Source of the DNA: Rhizophlyctis rosea | Taxonomy: Eukaryota; Chytridiomycota; Chytridiomycetes; Rhizophlyctidales; Rhizophlyctidaceae | Length of the DNA: 55,998 bases | Direction: 5' to 3' | Assembly (NCBI GenBank): GCA_027596075.1 | Contig: JADGJC010000273.1 | Location: 1-55,998, forward strand | Shown here: piece after piece, positions 1 to 10,730 of the stretch | How the letters are laid out: every line of letters begins with the position of its first letter | Numbering within the stretch: position 1 is the stretch's first letter | Notes under the pieces: generated by a model | What the model saw: only the letters and a program-made list of their open reading frames with translations | What the model was told of the DNA's origin: nothing | Databases searched by the model: none | Made by a program: the position numbers and the translations under genes

Positions 1-2090
1 TTGTGTAATACTTTGTTATGTTCAATTTGTTGTTCATGTAAAAGTCCGTAGTAGCACACTTTACGGTTGAGATCTTTCTTGTTGGCATATGAAGGAGTTG
101 ACCCATGGATGCGTGGTCGCACCAAGTGATGCTTATAGTAAGGTGTTAGACGGCATGGAGGCACTCTTTCCTATCATTGTTGCGAACGCGGACACATGCT
201 CTTGCCCTATGGAATATCGAATGTTACTTGTCAGACTTGTGATGGAAGTTCAAAGAATCAGTGTTCCTCAGCGAATGTCGGTCCCACTTGCAGAAGCTAT
301 GTAATATCATCGAATTCAATGGATCAAACGACAAAAGCAGAACATGTTGGATTTACCGCCTACCATTCTTGCAGACGGTTTTGATCATGGTCAAAAATGC
401 CAACCGACATACAGTCGAAGTCCTGACTCTTGTCAAAGTTGACGCGCGGCTCGGTTCAAGAAGTCGCCACTCCCGTCACTCACACTCGTGGGTGAACACG
501 ACATGCATGTTGTGTAATCATGTGGAGAGCGTTCGAAGGTAAGAAGAGGAGGAAGCTTCCGCTTCCGCCGTTAATTGGCTTGGGGTTCACAACTTCACTT
601 TGAAAAGCTGTTGGGTAAGTTCGAGTTGTGGTACAATGTTTTTATGAGACCGAGTGGTGAGCGAAGATGGGCTCGGCGACCACTGCAGTGCCAAAGAATG
701 CGCCTCCTTTAAAGTGGTGGACAGGGAAAAGTACGTTAAACGAAAGTGAAATTACAGCAACTCTACGCTACATTCTTGTCATCCTTGACGGCACTCATTC
801 TCTGTGCATATGCACACTGCGTTCGGCTTCTGCATCCTCAGTGCCACACAGCCACCCTTAAGATCATACCAGTAACATATTCAGGCCAGCAATGGGTCAT
901 ATGTCTCTTGTACATATCCTATTGCAACCGAGTTGTATACTAGGCCGGTGGAAATGGCTCTTAGACAATCCAATGTTGCATCAGAGGGAATACATTCATC
1001 ATAAGCAGCGGGTCATCTTGATGCGCTCGTGGATGGTAGTGGGAAGCTCGCGGGGATATTGATATATGTTAGCAGAAGGACAAGGGTCGTAGGGCAAGAG
1101 TGAAAGGTGGGAGATACAGTGACACTCGGCCTAATGCAAATTGAAGTTTTGGGTTATGATTGGGTGCTGCAGGATGTCCTGCAGCAGCAGAGAGACGGCT
1201 CAAATCCGCTTTGAGCACGTCATCCATTCCGATGATGTGATTCAGCAGAGGTCATGACAATCCGCTCGCGACGTAAAAAATCAGGACGATGTCCATACGC
1301 TTGTCGCTCTTTCAGCTCGCCGCTTCTTACTGCGATATGGCGGGGACTGGGCGAAAAATTGAGAGAAGCAGTGTGGATGTATGAGGAAGCTGACTGTCTT
1401 CGATGCGGGATGTATCATGCAGCGCCGGAAGATGATGGAAAACTCCAGGCGCAAGATGTGTGAATGAAGAATGACAGCCTTGCATACGGTGGGAATGAAG
1501 AGATGTTCTTATGAATTGCGGGTGGATGAGTTGGGAGAGACGTGCCATATGAGGGCAGTATAATCTGCTGGTACTTGAGCAATCAGGCAAGAAACAATGA
1601 GGAGAAGGGCAAACGGATGGCTGAAACTGTCCTCTCTCCGTTCTGTGTGTTTCTACCATTGTTTCTGGCCTCGATGTCGAGGATGTAGTCAACAGCAGGG
1701 AAGGAGGATGCTGATGCACGACAGCTCAAGCTTCAAGACAGGCCAAATATCCAATGCTCAGTCTAATCTTCCCGTCCCTGAGGGCGTACCTCACTCCTCT
1801 CATGGCGATAGCATGTCACACAGTCTGCCAAACCAACTGCATGAATATGACCAGAACACGGATACAGCCGTGAATGAATCAAAAGCAGAGAGCAATTCAG
1901 ACAATGAATCTTAGGAGGCGTTTTTCTTCGCTGTTGACGTTGATTCAGAGCCCAACTTGAATGGTCAGTGAATGATAGGTGCTGTGTCCCAATCATATTT
2001 TGTCTAACAGAACGCCAATGCAACTCTTAAACCCGAACTCAAACCGAACATTGATATATGAGATTTTATGTATTATAGTACATAGATACA
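1..2090. other. No supported gene
   Basis: Only short ORFs of under about 130 codons are present, they overlap on both strands, and none carries a recognisable domain or a convincing chain of splice sites. I see no RNA gene or ordered repeat here. Confidence 0.5.
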
Positions 2091-2183
2091 GTATGCCTTC
2101 CTATACTCTAGTACGTTATATGCAGTATGCCTTTCTGTATTCTACCCGAGTTTCCCAGAATGCGGTATGCCTTCCCGTATCCT
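2091..2183 (+). repeat. Short tandem repeat, three diverged units
   Basis: Three units sharing a core like GTATGCCTTYCYRTAYYCT start near 2091, 2125 and 2165, with a spacing of 34-40 bases. The units differ at several positions, so the array is old. It lies directly upstream of the promoter-like segment that begins at about 2195. Confidence 0.6.
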
Positions 2184-2194
2184 CAACCATGAAT

Positions 2195-2760
2195 CCCACC
2201 CAATCCCCGCACATGCGGCAAAAAGCCTGAAGTGCTCACGCCCTCCCTCTTGGATGGTACCGCCACCAAGAGAGACGACGAGTGGCCGATATGAATCCGA
2301 AGACCCATACCGACCGCGCGATATACACACATTCCATGCCCATGTGGGGTGCAGCAATAGAATGGCGGAAGTGAGCGAGCCCCCGTTGCCGCGAGCTCTC
2401 TTCACCTGAAGGAAAAGCGAAGAGAGGGGAGGGGTGGAGGGGATTTTATAACTCTGAATTCAAGGCGCCTTTTTCGGCGATCAAGATGTGCAATTCGTGA
2501 TCCGGTCATTGCTGATGTCAGATTTGCCAATGTTCCGTTTTCCCTGGCAATCGTTATGTCAGAATCCTCGGTGAGGGTGCGATGCAGGACCCTGAAGTGG
2601 CGTTTGTGTGGCACGGGCACAGGCCACTTGCCCTGATCATGTAAGCTTTGTTTACAAACAACCGGGTATGCAAAAGTCGACAAAATGCGGAATCGAAACT
2701 TCATCGAATATTGTTATTCTTTTCTTTTCGAAGTATCATGGCAAGATTCGATAGATTCAG
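2195..2760 (+). repeat. Promoter-like segment, diverged copy A
   Basis: This segment aligns by eye, in the same order, with 7008-7590. Shared blocks include CCCAATCCCCGCACATG, GCCAAAAAG-CTGA, CCCATTGTGGGGTG-type and AATATGGCGGA-type motifs, a GGAGG-rich tract, a TTTTATAA box (2444-2451) and, further on, GGACCCTGAA and GTTTGTTTACA. The matching copy sits upstream of the F-box-like gene at 7691. No open reading frame follows copy A, so it may be the promoter of a lost paralogue or a mobile promoter-bearing repeat. Confidence 0.6.
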
Positions 2761-5081
2761 TGAGAAATATCCAATGATGCAGAGCAGGCAATGAGATTGC
2801 GCCAGGAACGATGCACCCAGCCTACATAAACAGGCCATACCCCTTGTGGCGGCACGGCCCCGTTCATCTTCATGAAATGCCATATGGCATATTGCCGATT
2901 CCATCCATCGCAGTTGGTTGCTTCCAAAGCTTCACAGTGGAAGCTTATTGCCACAGTACCCCTCCGTGATACATCCCATTCCATCTTTACTCGCAGTAAC
3001 CGCAGAAGAACCGGTACAAGGATGCTACGGTCTCGCGTTATACGGCCCCCTTACTGTCCGCGAAAAAATAAATGAGTGGAGGAAGAGATTGTGAGTAGGG
3101 AATCAACTATTCACCTGTGGTAGATGTGGGGGATGGGATCACCACGCAGAAATCGCAGGGAGAGCTAGTGTGCGGCTTGTAGAATAATCAGCATCTTCAG
3201 GTAACAATCCGGTGAGGCTGAACCGACCGCTCAAGCCCTGGGTGTGACTCAGAGTACATCATCATCCTCCATCTGCCCGGTAGAATAGAGGTCGCATTAA
3301 TTTTTGCACCAACGCATATCAGTAATATGTATGAGTTTATCCGTTGATGCGGTGATTCTTTGTTGTTGTTTACATTCTTCACTTCGAGGCCCACGGGTAC
3401 GCAAATTCCTCTCCCAACCACTCTTACATTCATACTGCCGATTCCAAAACAATGATCGATTCAGACATTGCTGTGTGACTGCAGCACTTGCAGCGTCTGG
3501 AATCATACATGAATTCATCACAATGAAATGGCGTTCGGTTAAGGTCGATATCAGCAGGGAGCAGGATACATGGGTACTCCAGTTTGAGAAAACCCCCTTG
3601 TTGCGGCTCGACTTTGTCCGATGCCCGGCCAAGATACAAGTGTACAGGCTTGCATCCGTATGAACTTCTTCTCTTCTCGTTTCGTATCTGCGGGCTCCGA
3701 CCGCACATTTTCTCTTTTCAATGGTGTTCATAGTATTGCGGGTGCCTTGGAAGCTTGGATGAGTCCACGCGGCGTCAATAAGGAGGTACTGAGACTTCCA
3801 CATCGCATTCTCTTCTGACTTAATCAATATATTTTTTTCCCGTCTTGTTGTGGATCCTGAGGACACATGCAGTAAATGCGTCGGCGCATTTCATCATGGC
3901 AAAGGACGGCGACTGAAAGCGATGCCATCATCATACTTGAAGAACGCTTCAGCCCAACAGTAGCTGGATCATAAACTGACCAACTCCCCGCCAAAGTAAG
4001 TGTGTGATGCAGCACGGATACTTCAGTCGCTTCGCCTGAACGAGGACTGTCGCTCGGAGCAAGCTCGCTGCCTTTAGCGGTCCATCGCAAAGAGCTGATC
4101 TTCGTACCAAGTCGCGTTCGCAAGCGTCCTTTTTTCTCGTTCATTTCGTCGGGGTAGTGTTTTACAACTACTCCAAGGTGCTCTATGGAAGGTACGTCAA
4201 ACGAGGAAGTAGATGGGCAGCGCAAAAGAATGTATGGAAACCCAATCGACCCATGTCGCCACCTGTGAGATGCGTTTTGCTGATATTGCTTGAGCAATTC
4301 TGGATACCTAATTGACAACAAAAGAACAGTTCAGCTAGATCATTGGCCGGTTCTGAAACATTTTTGCATATACTTTGTCTATCCCTAAGATGTTTTCCAT
4401 GGATTGAAATGACGGTTGAAAAAGGAACTGAATGCAAGACTACGGTGAAAGGTTTTGGGAAGGGACGTGTTTTCCTTCCGGTCAACAAGTGGATAACTTG
4501 ATACAACCTAAAATGCATGATGTAGTGCAGTTGTCATTCCATGTGCTTCATGATTTTCTATGTCTGAAAGCGACATACTGGCTGTGTGCACCAATTGAAG
4601 CGCCAAGCACCAAAGAACAGTGAATTTGACATGCTTGATGGTCTGCGAGAAGAGAGTGTACCTGCTTTTGACACTTGCAACGATTGCAAACCTCACCGGC
4701 GCCGCGATTTCATTTCTTTGGGCCGTCCTAATTGTAGGATTGATCAAGGAACAATATGACAAATCACGATTCTCGTCGCGCATGTAAATGAAGACAGTTT
4801 GGCCGAGATCGTTGGAACCCGTTACGTCCGCAAACACTTGTTAACAGTGCACTCATGGCCATGTATTCCGGCAATGGTTTTAGCGCTTTGGGGAAAGTGC
4901 GATCCCAAGAGACCTTTCCGCAACCTTGAGCTTAATGCTAATCAATAGGTGAGAAATAGAGTGCGCAACTTAACAGTCCATGACAACAATCATTGTAAGC
5001 TGTACATTTTTACATTTTACCAATACAATTACATAATATATTACATCTCCTCCGTCAACTCAGCCTGAATCAAGGCGACCC
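2761..5081. other. No supported gene
   Basis: Short overlapping ORFs only, the longest (minus strand, 3297-3866) without a recognisable domain and with composition like the surrounding noncoding DNA. Nothing else was recognised. The right end is the 3' flank of the small minus-strand gene that stops at 5082. Confidence 0.45.
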
Positions 5082-5612
5082 TTATAGGGCAGCGTCCTCG
5101 TATTGGACGCACGATTTCTCGAATTCATCCCTTTCTTCCTCGCGACCGGCGCATTTTTCGGACAAGTCCGCAATGCGTTTGCCGCGCTTGAGAGCGACAG
5201 CACGGGCGTTTGCGGCGGTTTTGAGCGGTCGCCGTCGCCTGCGTGGCGGCTTGGAGGGCCGCGGCGGAGTTCTGTGCCGCCGTCTGCGCTTCTGCATATG
5301 TGCGAAGATTGTGGCGGAAAGAAGGATTGTCAGATATGGTGGTTGATATCAGAGAAACAGGACAGTCGCTGACATACCCGTGTTGTAAGCGCTTGTAACG
5401 CGCTGATGTAAGGAGTCGAGCTCCTTCAACGCCGCGTGGAGCGCTGGGTGGTTTGCTTCCCCCGTAGGAGCCGTCACCCTCACGAGCGCATTGATCTTCG
5501 AGGCGAGGTCGTGGGAGAGCTGGGCGCTAGAGGTCTGTTAAAGGTGCGAGAGATGAGATTGGGTGGCTATGCTGCTGAGAGGCTGTGGGAATTGACATGA
5601 CGGACTCACCAT
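5082..5612 (-). CDS. Small coiled-coil protein, three exons, apparent frameshift
   Basis: I do not recognise the family. The minus-strand model is: ATG at 5612 with exon 1 (5610-5612) only the start codon, intron 5535-5609, exon 2 5378-5534, intron 5292-5377, exon 3 5082-5291; all introns are GT-AG. Exon 2 and the first part of exon 3 give an Ala/Gln/Thr-rich helical protein of heptad-like character. The last ~40 codons (ending SCVQYEDAAL) are also coil-like but lie in another frame, so a one-base shift is needed near 5212-5224, within a GCGGCGGTTTTG tract. This could be an assembly error or a real lesion. A basic, Asn-rich stretch of about 58 codons upstream is in frame with the ATG and could extend the protein, but looks more like a 5' untranslated region. 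Expected length is about 120 residues. Confidence 0.55.
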
Positions 5613-7007
5613 GTTTTTGTTCGTATTGTTGTTGTTGTTGTGAAAGATGGTAGTTTTGTGCTTTTGTCTCTGTTGCGTCGGCGTTTCAGTTCGAAGATGT
5701 ATATGGTTTGTTTTGTGCGACGAATTTGATCTCAACTTTGTAGCAGAAGAAGAAAATGACAAAGAGCGCCTCTTCGCACCTCTCATATAGGATTCGTTAA
5801 GAGCACCCTGTCATGCCTGACGGCGATCTTTGTCACTGTCTCGCTTACATCAGCCCAGGCACAGTCACTTTGCCCCGGGCCAGAAGTCTAAACAGACCGT
5901 CGGGCCAAGGAATCCGTCTGTTTCGATGACGTCACTGATTGCCGAAGCCGGAGTCGGTGGTCTGGTCATCAGTGATCAGGCAACAAAGCCGTGATTCGTC
6001 TTGACAGGGAGAAAAATATTGAAAATTGCACTGATTTGGCGTAGCATGCACATGCTTTCTGCGGCATTGACTTCGAATTCATTGACGATCTAACCATTGC
6101 TAATGCCAACTCCCTTGAACAATTTAATCGTCTTACTCCCACCGCGACAGGAATGTCCCCATGCTGTTTGATGACACTTTTCAAAGTGCAACGGGGACAT
6201 GCTTACGCTCACAATGCTTGCTCCTACTTAGCCATATGTGCTCTTCGTTTCAATTTGTACATTTTTAAGAGGTTCCACACCATGACGCCCGTCAGTGCCA
6301 CCAACTAATCTTGTAAACAAACGCTGATGCAAGCAATGGCACGTGACTTGGCGCTGATGTGGACACTAGTGCCAATCACCTCTGGATTCTGGGGCTTGAT
6401 GTCAATCCCCAGGCCGACTTGGTTGATTGCCCTCGTGGCGACCAATCATAGAAGGACGGCAGAACGGATAAACCGAAGCAAGGATAACGCAGCATCACAC
6501 GCTGTAAACTAATGAGAGCACCATGGCAGTTAACATAGTTCGAACCTAGTCATGCTGTGGGACGTGCAAGTTTCAAGGCGTCGGTCGAGAGTACGCAATG
6601 ATTGATTCGACGTTCAAGCTTTTGGGTTGCAGCATGCCAAGCGACTTCTGCTTCAATCCAATCAGACACGGGGTTGGCAAGCGTCCACACTTTGCACCAC
6701 CTTTGCAGTCGCAAAACCACCTACTCCGTCCGTCGTGCCATCAGATTTTGTGTCAAGAAAGAAGATGAACGGACGACTCACGTAGTCGACCTCTACATGA
6801 CGGCGCATGTTTTCAGCGACTGCAGCATCGAAGATGCAACATTGGCTTTATCATTGAAGCAAGGGACCAGTCGCAGGCTGGACCAACGATTTCACACTAT
6901 CAAGCACAAGTTATATAGGTGCAACAGATTCTCATTTGATTGTACACAGTTATTTGTGAACCGACAGACTAACTAATGTGTATTACAAACAACATTGTGA
7001 CCCATAT
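5613..7007. other. No supported gene
   Basis: Contains the 5' flank of the small minus-strand gene. Beyond it there are only short ORFs and no recognisable domain. A 124-codon plus-strand ORF (6602-6976) has no family signature. Confidence 0.45.
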
Positions 7008-7590
7008 CCCTCCCAATCCCCGCACATGTAAGCCAAAAAGGCTGAGAATGCCACCCGCCCTGACTACTTGACAGCCCATACATCAAGTAGAGTCAGCGAG
7101 TTATCGACCCTAACCGAAGTCAACATCGATATGGCATACCGCGCATTTGACGCCCATTGTGGGGTGGTGCAAACGTCAATATGGCGGAGAGAACAATCCA
7201 CCCGAAGGCACAGAGTTCCTGAAGAGCAAGAAGGGAGGACGGGGGTGCGGGCCCTTTTATAACCTGTGGGAACTGCGCGAACTGCGCAGGTTTGCTCAGG
7301 ATCAACGTACGTTATGTAATGAATGGTTCATCTGGTCATTTGGTGATTGGGTGATTGAGAGATGCCCGCCATGATTGGCAACAAGGACCCTGAAATCTTG
7401 TCTTAATTAAGTTACAGCGTGATCAATCACGGGCAAGTTGATTGCATCAGCATGGGCTGTGCCACCAATGGCGGTTTGTTTACACGTCAAAGTGGCGCTT
7501 TACTCTCCTGGGAAATTTGGTCTCAAACCAATGTTTGTCTCGTTTTCTTCAAAGTTATAACGATTCTCTCATTCAATTTTCTTGCTTTCA
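7008..7590 (+). promoter_or_regulatory. Promoter-like segment, diverged copy B
   Basis: Homologue of 2195-2760, with the same order of blocks. A TTTTATAA box lies at 7255-7262 and a GTTTGTTTACA block at about 7476. It ends about 100 bases before the F-box-like start codon, so it probably supplies that gene's promoter, with a 5' untranslated leader of several hundred bases if the TATA box is used. That functional role is inference; the duplication is seen directly. Confidence 0.5.
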
Positions 7591-7690
7591 AACCTTACCT
7601 ATTTGCACCGTCGATGCAATAACTTCTGCAAGGCCGTAACCATATGCTCAAACTGTTCAAATAGCAACACCCGAAGTTTTCCCCGGCAGC

Positions 7691-8665
7691 ATGGACCAAC
7701 TCCGCACAGTTTACAAAATCATCACATCCGCCTTTACCTCTAAACCCAGACCCACGCTCGACTTACCCACACTCCCACACATCACCTCCACAATCGCCCG
7801 CTACCTTTTCCCCGACATCAAATCCACACTCCGCCTCGCTCTCACCAGCGCCGACACCTTCGCCGTGATCGCCCGACATGCTCCTCTCTGGCGCTCGCTT
7901 TACATCCACAATGAAGAAATCGACGAGTCATTTATGGGGATGATGGAGAATTGGACCATCAAGGACAACCCGGAGCTGGTACGCATCCTCACCGACCCGG
8001 CATACACAGATCACACGAGGAAGATTGGCGAGGGGCGGTTGAAGCGCAGCGTATGGTTTCGTTGTGCGATGTTGATGGCTATGGGCGAACGGGCTTCCGT
8101 GCTTAATCTGGCGGGATATACTTCGTATCATGACAACCCGGCTCGTGGTCCATTCGCAGAGGATGTTCAGGACACCATAGTACCAAAAGTTTTGGAAAAC
8201 GGAGAATGGGAATCAGATGTCGAAGTTGTGGATAGGGAGGAGATTAAACTCAGCTTAGACCATAGCGTAGCTTACAGAACCTTGGAGAGTACGATCATCA
8301 ACTTCATGAACCAAAACCCGCCTCCGACCAATGTTTCCAACCTCAGCAACAAAATCAAATTCGGCGATTGGGCATCTTTCAACGAGAGACGCGGGGATGG
8401 TAAATATTACGTCACAATGGCATCGGCGGTTGGATGTGAGGGCAAAGTCAAATATGCTCTTGAGTTTGGGGTTCACGCCTATGAGGATTATTGTGCGGTT
8501 CCTCAAGCGTTCGCGCCGCCGACGTTTCCGTTCTCGTATCATCTTGGGCAGCACACGTCGGGGTATCTTGCAGCGTGCTGCTTGAAGAATGGGAAAGGGT
8601 TGACGTTCATTGAAGGGGTGGCTCAACTGAAGCATGATCAGAATTTTGCATATGGTCCGTATTAG
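7691..8665 (+). CDS. F-box-like protein, single exon
   Basis: A 324-codon intronless ORF starting ATGGACCAACTCCGC. Residues about 24-70 resemble an F-box: an LPTLPHITSTIARYLF stretch, a helix of the LRLALTS type, then a conserved-looking LWRSLYI. F-box proteins bridge SKP1 of an SCF ubiquitin ligase to substrates. The remainder (residues ~75-324) has no repeats I recognise (no WD40, Kelch or LRR), so the substrate side is unknown. Some such fungal proteins keep the F-box only as an interaction motif. Codon use is GC-rich at the 5' end and the frame is clean throughout. A promoter-like repeat lies just upstream. The coding call is firm; the F-box assignment is moderate. Confidence 0.75.
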   Translation: MDQLRTVYKIITSAFTSKPRPTLDLPTLPHITSTIARYLFPDIKSTLRLALTSADTFAVIARHAPLWRSLYIHNEEIDESFMGMMENWTIKDNPELVRILTDPAYTDHTRKIGEGRLKRSVWFRCAMLMAMGERASVLNLAGYTSYHDNPARGPFAEDVQDTIVPKVLENGEWESDVEVVDREEIKLSLDHSVAYRTLESTIINFMNQNPPPTNVSNLSNKIKFGDWASFNERRGDGKYYVTMASAVGCEGKVKYALEFGVHAYEDYCAVPQAFAPPTFPFSYHLGQHTSGYLAACCLKNGKGLTFIEGVAQLKHDQNFAYGPY

Positions 8666-10658
8666 AGACCAATGTTGTCTGGTATCAATGTACTCTAAGC
8701 TTTATATTGCTCCACATGTGTAATACAAAGGTGCCCCCATTACTTACAACGATCTGTTATGACGCAAGGGGTATTATGTAATTTTTTGCCCTTGCTTGCG
8801 GACCGAGCGTGTCGAAAAGTGCTTTCTCGTAAGCATTACCCCGAAATCGCAGGAGCCATCTTCAACATGAATGAGATTGTAGTGATTATTGAGTTGTCAC
8901 GAGTTGCGGGTTTGGACAGTGATCTAGATCGAAGGCGAGGTGGGCCAAGATTGGCAAGGATGCTTTGGTTGCAAAAATGACATGCAGATGCTCCCACCAC
9001 ATCGAAAGGTGGACGCAAACCATCCAGACACGCGCCATGCGACATAGCTCAACGCAAAGTAAGGCAGGTGCGGCCCGGGCCATGTCAAACTGGCAAGTAT
9101 TGTGGTAGGGGCATTGTATCAAGATTCACAAAGCCGACTCGTAAGCACGGTGCAGTTTGACACATGGTGATTGGGATCTGCGTTGGATCATGGATACCCC
9201 GAACTCAATGGGTGTAGGTATGGCTCCTGACTTTTCGTTGAGGCCGCTGTCGGCCTCAAATTGGCGCTGCGTGTTAAAAATAGTTCACTGCCTCTACCAA
9301 GCTGCACTGCGCGTCACACGGAAGTCCCATGCTACAGACAAAGTCGCCAGTGGAATATGCCTCGAATTCCAAACCCAAAGCTACTCTTCAAACGTTGTTC
9401 ATTAAGCATTTGAATGTGCATAGAGCGAGGCTGGTGTCCCGCACCCGCAACCGTGTTCAGCATCCGCGCGTTGTTTACCCGGTGGTGCAGCTCATTGACC
9501 TTTACGCGACAATGATACACCCGTCCACAATGATGAAAAGATCTTTTTTGCACTGCTGACGGTACAATTTGTGTGTCAACGCTGGGGACTACATATCTGG
9601 AATCATGCGGATTGTTGAAAGCGAGCAACGATTGTTCATCATGCAACTAGGTCAATGGTCGGATGCACCAACTGGACTTCAATTTCGTTTGTTCGAGCAC
9701 CTTCTTTGCATCTTCACGTTTACAAACAATCACAAAAACAATAGCTTGTGCAGTGTTCAGGACTCCTTTCGGATTCTAACATTTCGAAAAGTGGGAAGGT
9801 GGACCCATGGCCTTTTCCAAAAATCATCATCAACTCCGAGGTTGAGCTGCTGATATCTGTGCACGACAAGAAGCACGAGATGAGAAAAGCAGGACAGCAT
9901 AGTAGTGCTGCGTCCAGAAGTGCGCGCAAGCAACACATTAGACTGGACATTTCAAATGAAGGTACTACCGATAAGACACCAGGGCGCCACCATCTTTCGC
10001 ACGAAGTGTCCATTTATGCATTCGAACATGGAAACCGTCGTCTACGCAGTTCAAGTAAACGATGATGGTATTTGTGTACAACTTGACAGTGCTCATACAT
10101 GGTGAGGAACCAGAGTGACATCTTGCCTCTCTGCTCTAGCGCCGGACCGATGAATCATATGTAGAAAAAGACTTCAGGCGGAATAAGTGCGGGTTTATTC
10201 GGCATTTTATTCAAACGCCTGCTCACGCACTCGCCCAGAGGCCACATTGGATGGCCTGGTCATTTATATTCAAAAATCACTTCAAAACACTCATATTACA
10301 TAGCAATGGGAAGACGGCAGTGCAGGAGGAATACGCAGTTGCTTCCATTCGCGGATATTGAATTGCTTTCCGGACGCATGGAAAGTGGTGACAGGAAAAA
10401 CGATACCATACGAGGCGAACGCATTTCTTAGTGTGCACAACTGGTCCTCACTTTATTCATAATGTAGGCGCCGTCTGTATGGATCCGCTCACCAACAGAG
10501 GTCAATCTGACTCATGCTTGAACTGGGCTCAAAAGCAACAGATTGCTCACCTCGCCAACTTTCTTGCGCCGTAGACTTTGAATCCGCTGGTGATTGGGGA
10601 AGAAATGATGACACATAAGGTATCAGGCAATGCGTGAAGCTCGGACAATTTGTCATGC
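8666..10658. other. No supported gene
   Basis: Short ORFs only. A plus-strand ORF at 9748-10065 has a locally protein-like stretch (PWPFPKIIIN) but no recognisable domain, start context or splice signals, so it is not called. Confidence 0.45.
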
Positions 10659-10730
10659 CTCTCACGGCATGAGAGTAGATGTCAAACCGCTAGGGCCATG
10701 CCGTGAGAGTAGATGTCAAAACGCTAGGGC
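10659..10730. repeat. Combined direct and inverted repeat
   Basis: Two 26-base direct copies beginning GAGAGTAGATGTCAAA lie at 10671-10696 and 10705-10730, differing at one base. A 13-base perfect inverted pair, CTCTCACGGCATG (10659-10671) and CATGCCGTGAGAG (10697-10709), is interleaved with them. The unit spacing is 34 bases. Confidence 0.75.
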
